A DNA stretch of 64,000 nt, from assembly GCA_963712905.1 (NCBI GenBank), contig CAVQJU010000018.1:1-64000 (forward strand), read 5' to 3'. Shown in pieces: positions 17,225 to 25,959 of the stretch. The notes under the pieces were generated by a model, which was given only the letters and a program-made list of their open reading frames with translations, did no database searches and was not told where the DNA came from. The position numbers and the translations under genes are program-made. Positions within the stretch are counted from its first letter, which is position 1, and each line of letters opens with the position of its first letter. This DNA is from CAVQJU01 sp963712905. Its GTDB lineage: Bacteria; Acidobacteriota; Vicinamibacteria; Vicinamibacterales; CAVVIG01.

Positions 17225-18659
17225 GTGCTGCAGACCTGTTCAATCGTATGTGAGAATGCCGCAGTGAATCTTGCGCAACCGCCGCCGGAGGGCGCCGCCG
17301 AACACATCGAGCACGCCCGCTGGCTCGCGCCGGGGTGCGCCGTGGCAGCTATCTCCCTGGGCCTCGCCCTCCAGATCGCAAACGGGTTTCTAGAGCCGAC
17401 GGCGCTCGCCCTGGTCGTCAGCGCGTTTGCCTTGCTCGTCGCGGTGGCCGTCATTCCACGGCCCGAGCGCTTCGTGCGGCTGGACGCGACACTCGTGCCC
17501 GTGCTCGCGCTGGCGGGAATCGTCTTTCACCTGGTCTACCTCTACACCTCGCTCCCCGGCCTGATGCCCGTGGACGGGCCAGGCTTCGCGACCTTCCATC
17601 GGGGAGTCGGCATGCTCGCCGTCGTCCTCGGCTCCGTCGTCGTCATGGGCACACCGAAGTGGGCGAAGCCGCTGCAGATCGGCGCGCTGGTGGCCGTGCA
17701 TTGCGCCATCGGGGTGTGGATGATCCATCGATCGCCCGAGCCGGCGATCGACGTGCATGTGTTTCAGCGGTACGCGATCTCCGCTCTTCGCTCAGGCGCC
17801 AATCCCTACGCCATTACGTTCCCGAACATCTACCAATTCCAGAACGGCGATTACTACGGGCCTGGCATGTCCGTGGGCGGACGCCTCCAGTTCGGCTTTC
17901 CCTACTTCCCGCTGAGCCTGCTTGCTCGCGATGCCAGGGCAGCTTTTCGGCGGAGACTCACGCTACGCGCAGCTGGTCGCCATCGAGCTGGCGGCGGTGC
18001 TCATGGCGTTCGCACGGCCGCGCGGCTTCGGCGTGCGTCGCGGCCGCGCTCTATCTGACGACCCCTCGCCTCTTTTTCGTCCTCGAGCAGTCGTGGACGG
18101 AGCCGTTTCTCGTGCTCGGCCTCGCGGCGGTGCTTTTCGCCGCCTGCCGCCACAGCCGCCTGGTCCCGTGGCTCTTTGGCGCGTTCATCGCGCTGAAGCA
18201 ATACCTGGTCTTCGCGCTGCCCGCGGCCTGTGCTGCTGGTCGAGTGGCCCCGCGATCGCCGAACGGCTGCTGACGTTCCTGACGAAGGCGGCGCTGCTTG
18301 GCGCCGCCGTGACGCTTCCGTTCGTCGTGTGGGGTCCGGCCGCGTTCTGGACGAGCGTCGTGACGCTGCAGTTCCATCAGCCGTTTCGCCCGGACGCGCT
18401 CAGCCTCCTGGCGTGGTGGGCGAACCAGGGCCACCCGCAGCCGCCTGTGCTGATCTCGTTCGTCGCGGCAGCCGCCGCGTCGGCCGTGGCGCTGTGGCGC
18501 CTGCCGCGCACGCCAGCCGGGTTCGGCGCGGCGGTCGGCATGACCCTCTTCGCCTTCTTCGTGTTCAACAAGCAGGCGTTCGCCAACTACTACTTCTTCG
18601 TGGTCGGCGCGCTTTACGCGTCGGTGGCCGCGTGGCACGCTCCGGAGGCGGCCGACTGA
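17225..18659 (+). CDS. Polytopic GT87-like membrane protein, several frameshifts
   Basis: The product is a multi-pass protein with the acidic/aromatic pattern of DUF2029/GT87 mannosyltransferase-like enzymes: EPAIDVHVFQRYAISAL with an Asp after the first extracytoplasmic loop, NPYAITFP, and a later ALKQYLVFALPA. Frame shifts occur near 17920, 18025 and 18225, with a possible fourth near 18255. Conserved hydrophobic sequence continues across each, so I read it as one gene of about 475 residues with base errors. The start is GTG 17225 or GTG 17264 and cannot be decided. It is divergent from the preceding glycosyltransferase-like gene with no spacer, and its end overlaps the convergent GT2-methyltransferase gene by 46 bp. 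Confidence 0.6.
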
Positions 18660-20170
18660 GGCTGCTCGCGCAGCTCGCTGCGCCTCCTGGCGTCATCGAG
18701 GATGAAATCGACGTTCGGCGTCGCCTCGGCGATCACGAAAATCTGATACGAGAACATCGACCTGCTGATTCGAATGAGCAGCTGGTTGACCGCCGTGGCG
18801 GCCCGGCCGAGGACGCCGTCGCCCAGGACCTTGGGAAACGGCGCCGGCACACCGCGGATCTCCTTGAGTCGGAACCCGGCGTCGGTCAGCAGGTGCCGAA
18901 GCGTCCGGAAGGTGAACAGGCGCGTGTGCGTCCGGTCGAGAATGCCCACCTTGCCGTAGTTGAACTGCCCGAACAGGAGCATCAGCCGCTGGATCCCGAA
19001 GGCGATGTTGGGGGTCGTCAGGATGAGCGTTCTCGGCGAGTAGTCGAACTGGGTGCACAGGCGGGCCAGAAACTTCTCCGGGTTTTTCAGGTGCTCGATG
19101 ACGTCGAGCAACAGCAGGTATTGGTACTCGCGCACGTCGAAAACCAGCTCGTCGTCCAGGTCCTGCGTGTAGACGACGATGTCGGAGTGGCGGCCGCCTT
19201 TGACCGTGAACTGATCGACGACCGCCACCCGGCAGCCCTTTTTCACCAGTTCGCTCGCGATGCCGCCCGGTCCCGCGCCGATGTCGATCACCGAGGATCC
19301 CGGCGCGATCGCATCGAGGGCGAACTGGTGGCTGCTGGGGTAGCCGAGCTTCAGATCGTAGTGCGCGTTGTCCTGTTCGCTCACCGGCTCGAAGCGCCGC
19401 TGATAGAGAAGGCCAGCCCGGTGCGCGACGTTCCGCAGCGTCGCCAGCATCACGTCTTTCGCGTACTTCATCCCGTTGACGCGGCAGATTTCGTCCCCGT
19501 AGTACGTCGGAATCGGAAGCTCCACGATCCGCTGGCCGGCGTTGATCAGCTGAATGATGATCTCGGTGTCGAAATGAAAGAGGTTCGAGTTCAGCCTGTA
19601 GGCGACCTTCTGCAGCGCCGCGACCGAGTACACCCGATAGCCGCTGTGAAACTCGGTGAAGCGCGTACCGAGCAGCAGGTTCTGCGTCCAGGTCAGGATG
19701 CGGTTGCCGACGAACTTGTAGAGCGGCATCCCGCCCTTGAGCGCCGCGAACCCGCTCATCATCCTGCTGCCGAAAACAGCGTCGGCCTGGCCGTCGCGCA
19801 GCGGCGCGACGAGCGCCGGCAGCTCCTCCGGCGCGTACTGGCCGTCGCCGTGAATCATCGCCACGAAATCGAAGCCCTCGCGGATCGCGAAGGCATAGCC
19901 GACCTTCTGGTTGCCGCCGTACCCCTGGTTGTACTGGTTGCGCAGGACCGTCATCGCGATTTCCGGGTGCGCCCGGCGGTACGCCAGCCCGATCTCGGCC
20001 GTACGGTCGCCCGAGGCGTCGTCCACGACGAGCACCTCGCAGTCGTAGTCGCTGAAAATCGAGCGCGGGATTCGTTCGAGGACCCGCTTGAGCGTTTCTT
20101 CGGCGTAGTAGGCGATGACGAAGACCATCAGGCGGGGCTGACGACCTGTCGAGTTGGTCCCGTGGCTCAT
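18614..20170 (-). CDS. Glycosyltransferase family 2 fused to a class I methyltransferase
   Basis: This 518-residue protein has two enzymes in one chain. Residues about 13-240 form a GT-A fold of the DPM1-like GT2 branch: VFVIAYYAEETL, EVLVVDDASGDRT, MIHGDGQYAPEEL and GSRMM. Residues about 285-480 form an SAM-dependent methyltransferase with VIDIGAGPGG (SAM site), YLLLLDVIEHL and LILTTPNI. The N-terminal half would transfer a sugar from a nucleotide sugar, probably to polyprenyl phosphate; the other half would methylate a sugar or lipid. With three GT-C-like membrane proteins nearby it fits a glycolipid or glycan assembly locus. The start is ATG 20170, 18 bases from the divergent VOC gene. No frameshift is seen, unlike its neighbours. 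Confidence 0.85.
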   Translation of the reverse strand: MSHGTNSTGRQPRLMVFVIAYYAEETLKRVLERIPRSIFSDYDCEVLVVDDASGDRTAEIGLAYRRAHPEIAMTVLRNQYNQGYGGNQKVGYAFAIREGFDFVAMIHGDGQYAPEELPALVAPLRDGQADAVFGSRMMSGFAALKGGMPLYKFVGNRILTWTQNLLLGTRFTEFHSGYRVYSVAALQKVAYRLNSNLFHFDTEIIIQLINAGQRIVELPIPTYYGDEICRVNGMKYAKDVMLATLRNVAHRAGLLYQRRFEPVSEQDNAHYDLKLGYPSSHQFALDAIAPGSSVIDIGAGPGGIASELVKKGCRVAVVDQFTVKGGRHSDIVVYTQDLDDELVFDVREYQYLLLLDVIEHLKNPEKFLARLCTQFDYSPRTLILTTPNIAFGIQRLMLLFGQFNYGKVGILDRTHTRLFTFRTLRHLLTDAGFRLKEIRGVPAPFPKVLGDGVLGRAATAVNQLLIRISRSMFSYQIFVIAEATPNVDFILDDARRRSELREQPQSAASGACHAATDA

Positions 20171-20188
20171 CCAGGAACAGGATAACTC

Positions 20189-20728
20189 ATGACAACGCTT
20201 GGCTTCGGACAACGGGTCGGTCAGATCGTTCAGATGGCGTACGTCGTCGAGGACATGCGCGCGGCGATCGGCTGGTGGGTGCGGGACTGCCGCGTGGGCC
20301 CGTGGTTTCTGCTCGAGAGCTTCACCGGGCCGGGGCAGCGCTATCGCGGCCAGCCAGCCACGGCCGACATCCAGTTGGCGATGTCGTTCGCCGGGCGCAT
20401 GAACATCGAGCTCATCCAGCCGAAGGACGATCGCCCGTCGGTGTACAAGGACGTCATCGCCCGCCGCGGCTACGGCTTTCACCACGCCGGGATCGCGGTG
20501 AGCGATGTCGATGCGGAGCGGGCGGTCTACGAGGGACGGGGCTACACGACGGTGTTCGAGGCGCCGGTTCCCAGCGGCGGCTCGGTTGTTTACCTCGAAC
20601 ACCTGCACGCCGATCCGGGATTGATCGAGTTGATTCCGGCGACCCCGGGGATGGACGAGATGTTCACCCGCTTCTGGCGGGAGGCCGCTGGATGGACCGG
20701 CCAGGACCCTATTCGGCCGTTCGGGTAA
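20189..20728 (+). CDS. VOC-superfamily (glyoxalase-like) protein
   Basis: This 179-residue protein has the paired beta-alpha-beta-beta-beta modules of the vicinal oxygen chelate fold. GQIVQMAYVVEDMRAAIGWW opens module 1, and GYGFHHAGIAVSDVDAERAV opens module 2 with a metal-ligand His. GGSVVYLEHLHADPGLIELI closes it with another His/Glu pair. The layout resembles methylmalonyl-CoA epimerase or lactoylglutathione lyase-type proteins, but the reaction cannot be named. It overlaps the convergent membrane-protein gene by 20 bp and diverges from the GT2-methyltransferase gene. Confidence 0.8.
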   Translation: MTTLGFGQRVGQIVQMAYVVEDMRAAIGWWVRDCRVGPWFLLESFTGPGQRYRGQPATADIQLAMSFAGRMNIELIQPKDDRPSVYKDVIARRGYGFHHAGIAVSDVDAERAVYEGRGYTTVFEAPVPSGGSVVYLEHLHADPGLIELIPATPGMDEMFTRFWREAAGWTGQDPIRPFG

Positions 20729-21818
20729 CGTCTCGGTCCCGTCGCCGGTACAACTCGAGCCAGAGGAACGTAAACGCCGGAGCGAACGCGCGCAACGCGT
20801 TGGTCGTAAAGAGCATGACGTGTTCGCTCAAAAACGGAACGAGCAGCGCGTAGGGCAGCGCCGCAGAGAGCAGGAGGGTGCGCCGCCGCGCGAAGAGGAC
20901 GGCGACGGCGCAGGCTGCGATGAGAAGGGCTGCGGCACTCGCGATTTCGACAATGCGTCCGTCCGACCACCGCGTGTGCCACGCCGTCACGAGACCCACA
21001 AACGGCGGCGCGAATTCGACGACGCTTGCCGAGGCGGAGCCGAAGCGGGCGCGGACGTAGCCTCCCCATGCGCCGATTGCCAGGGCGGCCGGGGCTATCA
21101 GCAGCGCGCGCGTTTTACCGTCAAGCGCGGGACGACCGTCTCGAGAGCCGCCGGCCCCGCCGGCAAGCGCGGCGGCGCCCAGCGCCAGCACGGCAGGCTC
21201 CTTGGTCAGGCCCGCCACCACGGAAAAGCAGGCCAGAGCCAGACGTTTCCTGGTGACGGCCGCGTAGAGTGCCCCGACCGTTGCCGCAAGCGCGAGCGCG
21301 TCGCACAGGTCGAACATCGTCGAGAAGATCACGCCCGGATTGAAGGCGAACGCGAGCGCCGTTCGGGCCGGAAGCCCAAGGCACATCCCCAGTCTGGCCG
21401 TGAGATAGGAGCCGGCGGCGACGATCGCGATGTTCCCGAGCAGGAGTCCCCACAGCAGACTTCTTTCCCCGAACAGGCGCCACGGAGCGGCGAACGCTGG
21501 ATACCCTATCCGTTGCGCACGGTACACCGGGCGATCGAGCCACGCTGATACTTGTTCTGGATTGAGGAGAAGCGGATCGCGGGCAAGGATCCAGAAATAC
21601 TGGCCGTCAGCGCCGACGCCCGGATGGGTGCTGACATCCCCCAGGACCTTCCGGCCAAGCACGGTCTGCTCTGCTTCGACGCCGAAGCGGACGAACCAGG
21701 ACGGGTCGTTGTGATGAGTACTGAGTACTCCAACGACAAACAAGATGTGGGCAGCGACACCTATGACGGAGGCACGCATCGCCGTCGTGCCGGCAGATGT
21801 CACGGCTGTCCTGTCCAT
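20709..21818 (-). CDS. Polytopic membrane protein, GT-C-like
   Basis: This protein of about 369 residues has nine or ten hydrophobic helices. The loop GADGQYFWILARDPLLL and RVGYPAFAAP-like RIGYPAFAAP match a class of bacterial membrane proteins with a DGQYY motif after the first helix, presumed to use polyprenyl-linked sugars or act in surface glycan formation. ATG 21818 is the first start in frame after HupE; ATG 21779 is an alternative, and neither has a clear ribosome site. It lies 26 bases after the HupE gene on the same strand and may be read through from that operon. Confidence 0.65.
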   Translation of the reverse strand: MDRTAVTSAGTTAMRASVIGVAAHILFVVGVLSTHHNDPSWFVRFGVEAEQTVLGRKVLGDVSTHPGVGADGQYFWILARDPLLLNPEQVSAWLDRPVYRAQRIGYPAFAAPWRLFGERSLLWGLLLGNIAIVAAGSYLTARLGMCLGLPARTALAFAFNPGVIFSTMFDLCDALALAATVGALYAAVTRKRLALACFSVVAGLTKEPAVLALGAAALAGGAGGSRDGRPALDGKTRALLIAPAALAIGAWGGYVRARFGSASASVVEFAPPFVGLVTAWHTRWSDGRIVEIASAAALLIAACAVAVLFARRRTLLLSAALPYALLVPFLSEHVMLFTTNALRAFAPAFTFLWLELYRRRDRDVTRTAE

Positions 21819-21844
21819 TCGGTAATGGGACAGTGTAGCAAGCC

Positions 21845-22933
21845 CTACACCAGCCGCGCGATCAACCAGCAGCTTCCCGCCACAGCGATCAGCACCGAAC
21901 ACGCGGGCACGACTCTCGCGTTCCACACCGGCCGCGATCGGATCGTCCACAGGACCGGCAGCAGCGCGGCGGCCACGGCAAGCTGACCGCTCTCGACGCC
22001 GACGTTGAACGAAAGGAGCGCGAGCGCGATATCGCCCATCGTCGATCCGAAGCCGAGATCCATCAGCGCGCCGGCAAAGCCGAACCCGTGAATCAGCCCG
22101 AACCCGAACACGACCAGCCATCTGCCCCGGCGGCCTTCGCGAACCAGGTTCTCCAGGCCCACCCACGCAATCGACGCGGCGATGAGCGGCTCGACGATCG
22201 ACGACGGCAGATGGACGCCTCCAACCACGACGAGCGCGAGCGAAATGGAGTGGGCAATCGTGAAGGCCGTGAGCAGGCCGACGAGCTCCCGAACGGTGCA
22301 CGCCGCGAGGAAGAGGCCCGCAAGAAACAGCAGGTGGTCGTACCCGGAGAGGATGTGATGATTGCCGAGCTTCAGGAACGACCACGCCAGGCGACCCGCC
22401 GGAGCCGGCGAGGCCCCGATATCGACGGCGTCGACCGCGAGTGAGTCCGACTCCGCATCCAGCAGGGCCTGCGCAACAGGGTTCCCGCCCGTGTTGACCA
22501 CCATGAGCTCGCGATGGCCACGCGCCAGTCTCTTCGGCACCTCCGATGTGATCGTCAGGCGCCGGGCGCGGCCGCTGGAAGGCGGGACGGCGAACACTCG
22601 CCGCACTCGCGCGCCGGCACCATCGATCGACACCTCCTCACCTGCCGACGACAGTTCGTCACCGTCCAACGACACGCGAATCGCCTCGTGCGCCAGCGCG
22701 GTCAACGCTTTTCGCGGATCGTCGGACCGTTCCGGCGAGACAAGAGCTACGTCGGCTGCCGCCATCGACAGCGACACCGAGATCGCGCCGCTGCTGACGT
22801 CCACGTCGAGCGAGCTCAGCCCCGGGTCGTGTGCGCGAACGACAGTCGTTGCGAACGCGAGCCACGCGAGCGTGACTGCAGCGAGCGGACCCGGCCGAAG
22901 CCGGGTCCGCATAGTCCGTCGAATGCGCTGCAT
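21845..22933 (-). CDS. HupE/UreJ-family membrane protein
   Basis: This 362-residue protein has an N-terminal signal segment ending VVRAHDPGLSS, a beta-rich extracytoplasmic domain of about 170 residues, and a C-terminal bundle of about six helices. The membrane part carries HHILSGYDHLLFLAGLF, HSISLAL, and FGLIHGFGFAGAL, the His-rich signature of HupE/UreJ proteins, which are linked to nickel or cobalt uptake. Whether this longer two-domain form moves a metal is unknown. ATG 22933 follows the DUF4331 stop by eight bases, so the genes form an operon; ATG 22912 is an alternative start. Confidence 0.85.
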   Translation of the reverse strand: MQRIRRTMRTRLRPGPLAAVTLAWLAFATTVVRAHDPGLSSLDVDVSSGAISVSLSMAAADVALVSPERSDDPRKALTALAHEAIRVSLDGDELSSAGEEVSIDGAGARVRRVFAVPPSSGRARRLTITSEVPKRLARGHRELMVVNTGGNPVAQALLDAESDSLAVDAVDIGASPAPAGRLAWSFLKLGNHHILSGYDHLLFLAGLFLAACTVRELVGLLTAFTIAHSISLALVVVGGVHLPSSIVEPLIAASIAWVGLENLVREGRRGRWLVVFGFGLIHGFGFAGALMDLGFGSTMGDIALALLSFNVGVESGQLAVAAALLPVLWTIRSRPVWNARVVPACSVLIAVAGSCWLIARLV

Positions 22934-22941
22934 GGCGGCGA

Positions 22942-24393
22942 TCAGTGAAGGTGCGTGCGGCCGTTGAGCGGCGTGGCCGCGTACGGGAACACCTTGTTGT
23001 AGGCGATGTCGTTGCGGTCGACGTTGTCGCCGGCCGGGCCGCGGATGATCGGTGGGCTCACGCGCAGATCGCTGATGAGCGCCGTCACCGCAATGTCCAC
23101 GACGTCGTCTCCGAACCGGCGGCCGTTCGGCCAACCGCCCGGAACCGTGCCGTTGCCGAAGCCGGGCTGCACCTTGCTCGTGAGCGTGTCGCCGCCGAAG
23201 ATGCCGAGTCGCGAGAACCCGGGATCGTCCGGATTGGTCGGGTGGCTGGCGCCTCCTCCCGCGAGCCGCGCGGGCGCGGTCGACAGGTCGACTTTAATTA
23301 GATCCGGAATGAAGATCCCCGCGATGTCCGTGCGGTTCGTCGTCGGCGCCGTATTCGAGCCCAGCACGAGCGCGTTGATGAGCGAGGCCAGCTCCGGTGT
23401 GAGCGCGTACTTCTTGAAGATCAGCGGATCAACCTCCGGCGAAGTCCGGCTGTAGAGATCCTTGTCCTTGATCGCGACGAGGCCTTCATTGAACAGCGGG
23501 TTGCCCTGCCGGGCCACCTGCACGAAGTCGCCAAGGTTGGCATCCGTGGCAGGTCCAAGAATCCGAACGCGACGACGGCTGGTCGTGGCGTAGACGCCGG
23601 CGACCTGCTGGTCGCCGCCGAGCTCGTCGATCGGAATGTTCAGGGTCATCGTGTGGACGTTGAACCCTCCCTGAGAGTCCACGGCCTTGTCGGACGGACG
23701 GAGCTTCAGCAGATCGAAGATCGCCTGGACATCCGCGTAGAACCCGTCGTCGCGCTGCCCGGCGAAGGCCACGTATCCATCGTCGAGATCGGCGATGGAC
23801 TGGGCGGTGTACTGATCCAGGTTGTTTTCGTCGGCCACGCCATCTTTGGCCGGCTGCTCGCCGTCGTCGTTGCGGTTGTACTTCGGTGTCGCGTTACCCT
23901 GGTTGTTCGGCGGCACGATGCCGCCGCCAAGACGCGTCACCCTTCCCGTTCGCCAGTCGACCTTCTCGACCGTATAGCGCTGAACGAGATTCTGGTTCGC
24001 GTCGCCGACGTTCCCGATGACGCCCAGATACGACTGCAGAATCGTGTTGCGGTTCCTGTAGGTCGTGTCGAACCGGAAGCGATACGCGAACGTGGTCCGG
24101 CCTTTGGCGACATCTCTTCCCGTGGCGACGCGAATTTCGTAGAGCACATCGTCGTCGAAGTTGTACTTGTTCGGACCCACGCCCGGCTCCTCGTGCGGAT
24201 ACACCGCGAGGGCCGTCGTGAGGTACTTGCGACCGAACCGCTGGGAGACGAAGGCGTAGACGTCGGTGGTATTTGCCGCATCGTCGAGGGTGATGAGCGG
24301 CGCGTCCATGTGGCTCGATGCCAGGGCCGGTTCCGGCCAGAGCAGGAGTCCCGCTGCAGCCATCAGCTGCAGCACGCTGAGCAGTCTTTTCAT
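22942..24393 (-). CDS. DUF4331 secreted protein
   Basis: This 483-residue protein has a signal peptide (LLLWPEPALA) and begins the mature chain with SSHMDAPLITLDDAANTTDVYAF, where SSHxxAP plus DxTDxYAF is the DUF4331 hallmark. Further family features are NIPIDELGG in the centre and DVVDIAVTALI near the C-terminus. Role unknown. ATG 24393 has GAGG six bases upstream. ATG 24405 would instead overlap the TPR gene's stop (ATGA) and add four residues. In both cases translation is coupled to the TPR gene. The TPR-DUF4331-HupE order recurs in other bacteria as far as I recall, so the three products likely act together in the envelope. Confidence 0.88.
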   Translation of the reverse strand: MKRLLSVLQLMAAAGLLLWPEPALASSHMDAPLITLDDAANTTDVYAFVSQRFGRKYLTTALAVYPHEEPGVGPNKYNFDDDVLYEIRVATGRDVAKGRTTFAYRFRFDTTYRNRNTILQSYLGVIGNVGDANQNLVQRYTVEKVDWRTGRVTRLGGGIVPPNNQGNATPKYNRNDDGEQPAKDGVADENNLDQYTAQSIADLDDGYVAFAGQRDDGFYADVQAIFDLLKLRPSDKAVDSQGGFNVHTMTLNIPIDELGGDQQVAGVYATTSRRRVRILGPATDANLGDFVQVARQGNPLFNEGLVAIKDKDLYSRTSPEVDPLIFKKYALTPELASLINALVLGSNTAPTTNRTDIAGIFIPDLIKVDLSTAPARLAGGGASHPTNPDDPGFSRLGIFGGDTLTSKVQPGFGNGTVPGGWPNGRRFGDDVVDIAVTALISDLRVSPPIIRGPAGDNVDRNDIAYNKVFPYAATPLNGRTHLH

Positions 24394-24401
24394 CGCGATC
24401 C

Positions 24402-25682
24402 TCATGCACGGGGTGATGTCACGATTCCCGTGCGGAGCACCCCAAGCTCCGACGGAAGCAGCGTGAAACGAAACGTCCGGGCCTTGCGCGCCCAGCGCGC
24501 GGCATCTGCCTGACGGCCGCCGGCTGCGGCAATCGCCGCGGCGTGGAGGAAAAGGCGGCCGTCCTGGGTTCCTTCGGCAAGCGCTCGATTCATGTAGGTC
24601 GCCGCTTCGTCGACCTTTCCGGCGCGGGCCAGCGCCCACGCGAGCGCGTCGAGCGTGAAGACGTCGCCCCGGTTCTTGAGCTCCGTTCTGGCCAGGTCGA
24701 CGGCCTTTGCCGCGTCCTCGCGCCGCGTGGACAAATAGAGCGCCAGCGTGCGCGGGTCTGTTGTGCCCTCGACGGCCACCATCCGCTCGACGGCCACCGC
24801 CTCGTCGATCCGGTTCAGCGATCGCAGGGCGTCGGCGAGCGTCCAGTTGTATTCGGGCAGCGGATTGAGATGCGCGGCTCGTTCGAGCGTGGCAACCGCT
24901 TCCACGTGCTTGCCCTGAGCAAGCTGGATGCGGCCTCGCACGAGAAGCGCGGCGGCGTAGTCGGGCACGAATTGAAGCGACGCGGCAGTCATCCGCTCCG
25001 CCTCTGCAAGCCTGCCGCGCTGAAGCTCATACGTCGCGAGCCGCGCGTAGGCCCAGGCGACAGACTCGCGGTCTCGCGGGCTCGCCGCCTTGACCGCGGC
25101 GTTCATCATCCGGATCGCGCCGTCGACATCGCCCTTGAGCCACCGCAGATGGGCCGCCCGCGTGTAGGACTGATAGAACGGCTTGAGGTCGATCATCTTT
25201 TGATAGGCCTCGGCCGCTTCCGTGAGCCGGCCCTGCTCCATCAGCGCATCGCCCAGCAATCCGAAATCGAGGACGAACTCGCGCATCGACACGAGGCGTC
25301 GCGCGATGGTCTCGGCCTCGCCGAACCGGTGCAGCTGGTGCAGGACGTGGCCGCGAAGCAGCAGCGCGGCCGGGTCGTCCGGGGCGATCGACGCGACGCA
25401 GGCAGCGGCCTGCTCCGCCACGGTGTAGAAGCCCGCATCGTTCGAAAGACGGGCTTTCGACACGAAGCGGTAGCCGAGCTGTTCCGCGGCCCGCGTGGGA
25501 TTGCGGCCGTCGCGCAGATCAGCCTGCAGCTTCGCGATGTCGGTATCGCCGCCGGCGCCGGCGGTGGTCGTCACGAGGCACGCGCGGCTCTGAGCTCGCG
25601 TGGCTGGCGCCGGGGGGTTGCGATTGCAGGCGGGAGAAACGAGCAGGACCAGCGGGATCGTTACGGACCAGACGACTTTCAT
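24402..25682 (-). CDS. TPR-repeat lipoprotein of the DUF4331 operon
   Basis: This 426-residue protein has a lipoprotein signal ending LLVSPAC (Cys19). At least eight degenerate 34-residue tetratricopeptide motifs follow, for example EAAEAYQKMIDLKPFYQSY and EAVATLERAAHLNPLPEYN, ending with helical repeats rich in Ala. TPR arrays bind other proteins, so it is probably a periplasmic scaffold for the DUF4331 and HupE products. ATG 25682 is preceded by GGAGG with five bases spacing, which fixes this start over ATG 25700. It is first in the operon. A short hairpin (GGAGC/GCTCC, 25744-25763) lies in the leader region. Confidence 0.82.
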   Translation of the reverse strand: MKVVWSVTIPLVLLVSPACNRNPPAPATRAQSRACLVTTTAGAGGDTDIAKLQADLRDGRNPTRAAEQLGYRFVSKARLSNDAGFYTVAEQAAACVASIAPDDPAALLLRGHVLHQLHRFGEAETIARRLVSMREFVLDFGLLGDALMEQGRLTEAAEAYQKMIDLKPFYQSYTRAAHLRWLKGDVDGAIRMMNAAVKAASPRDRESVAWAYARLATYELQRGRLAEAERMTAASLQFVPDYAAALLVRGRIQLAQGKHVEAVATLERAAHLNPLPEYNWTLADALRSLNRIDEAVAVERMVAVEGTTDPRTLALYLSTRREDAAKAVDLARTELKNRGDVFTLDALAWALARAGKVDEAATYMNRALAEGTQDGRLFLHAAAIAAAGGRQADAARWARKARTFRFTLLPSELGVLRTGIVTSPRA

Positions 25683-25860
25683 CAGCACCTCCGGCATCAC
25701 AGGTCCTTCTACGGACCCGGATGCCGGACGGATGTCGCGATACGGAGCAATCCAAATCGCTCCCTCGCACGTAGAGCCTTATGTGCTCATGGCCCGGGAA
25801 GGCGAAGCACGCGAACGGGCGCGCTGCGCGAAATCGCAGTAAGATCAGGGATCTTCAGGT

Positions 25861-25937
25861 CGGGGCGTAGCGCAGCCTGGTAGCGCACCTGCCTTGGGCG
25901 CAGGGGGTCGCTGGTTCGAATCCAGTCGCCCCGACCA
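25861..25937 (+). tRNA. tRNA-Pro (anticodon TGG)
   Basis: The sequence folds as a 77-nt cloverleaf. Acceptor arms CGGGGCG and CGCCCCG pair. The anticodon arm is CCTGC-CTTGGGC-GCAGG with TGG at 25895-25897. The T arm contains GGTTCGAATCC, and the CCA end is encoded. A TAAGAT box at 25840-25845 could be its -10 site. No repeat of its 3' end was found nearby, so there is no sign of an integrated element. Confidence 0.96.
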
Positions 25938-25959
25938 CTTTCCTCATGGTCTATTCCGG

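Noticed and set aside
25744..25763. Short hairpin before the TPR-DUF4331-HupE operon as a metal riboswitch
   Set aside because: Only a 5-bp stem with no conserved core; it does not fit a known riboswitch.
25861..25937. tRNA-Pro as an integration site of a mobile island
   Set aside because: No copy of the tRNA 3' end, no integrase and no phage or conjugation gene was found nearby. The accessory look of 27-34 kb alone is not enough.
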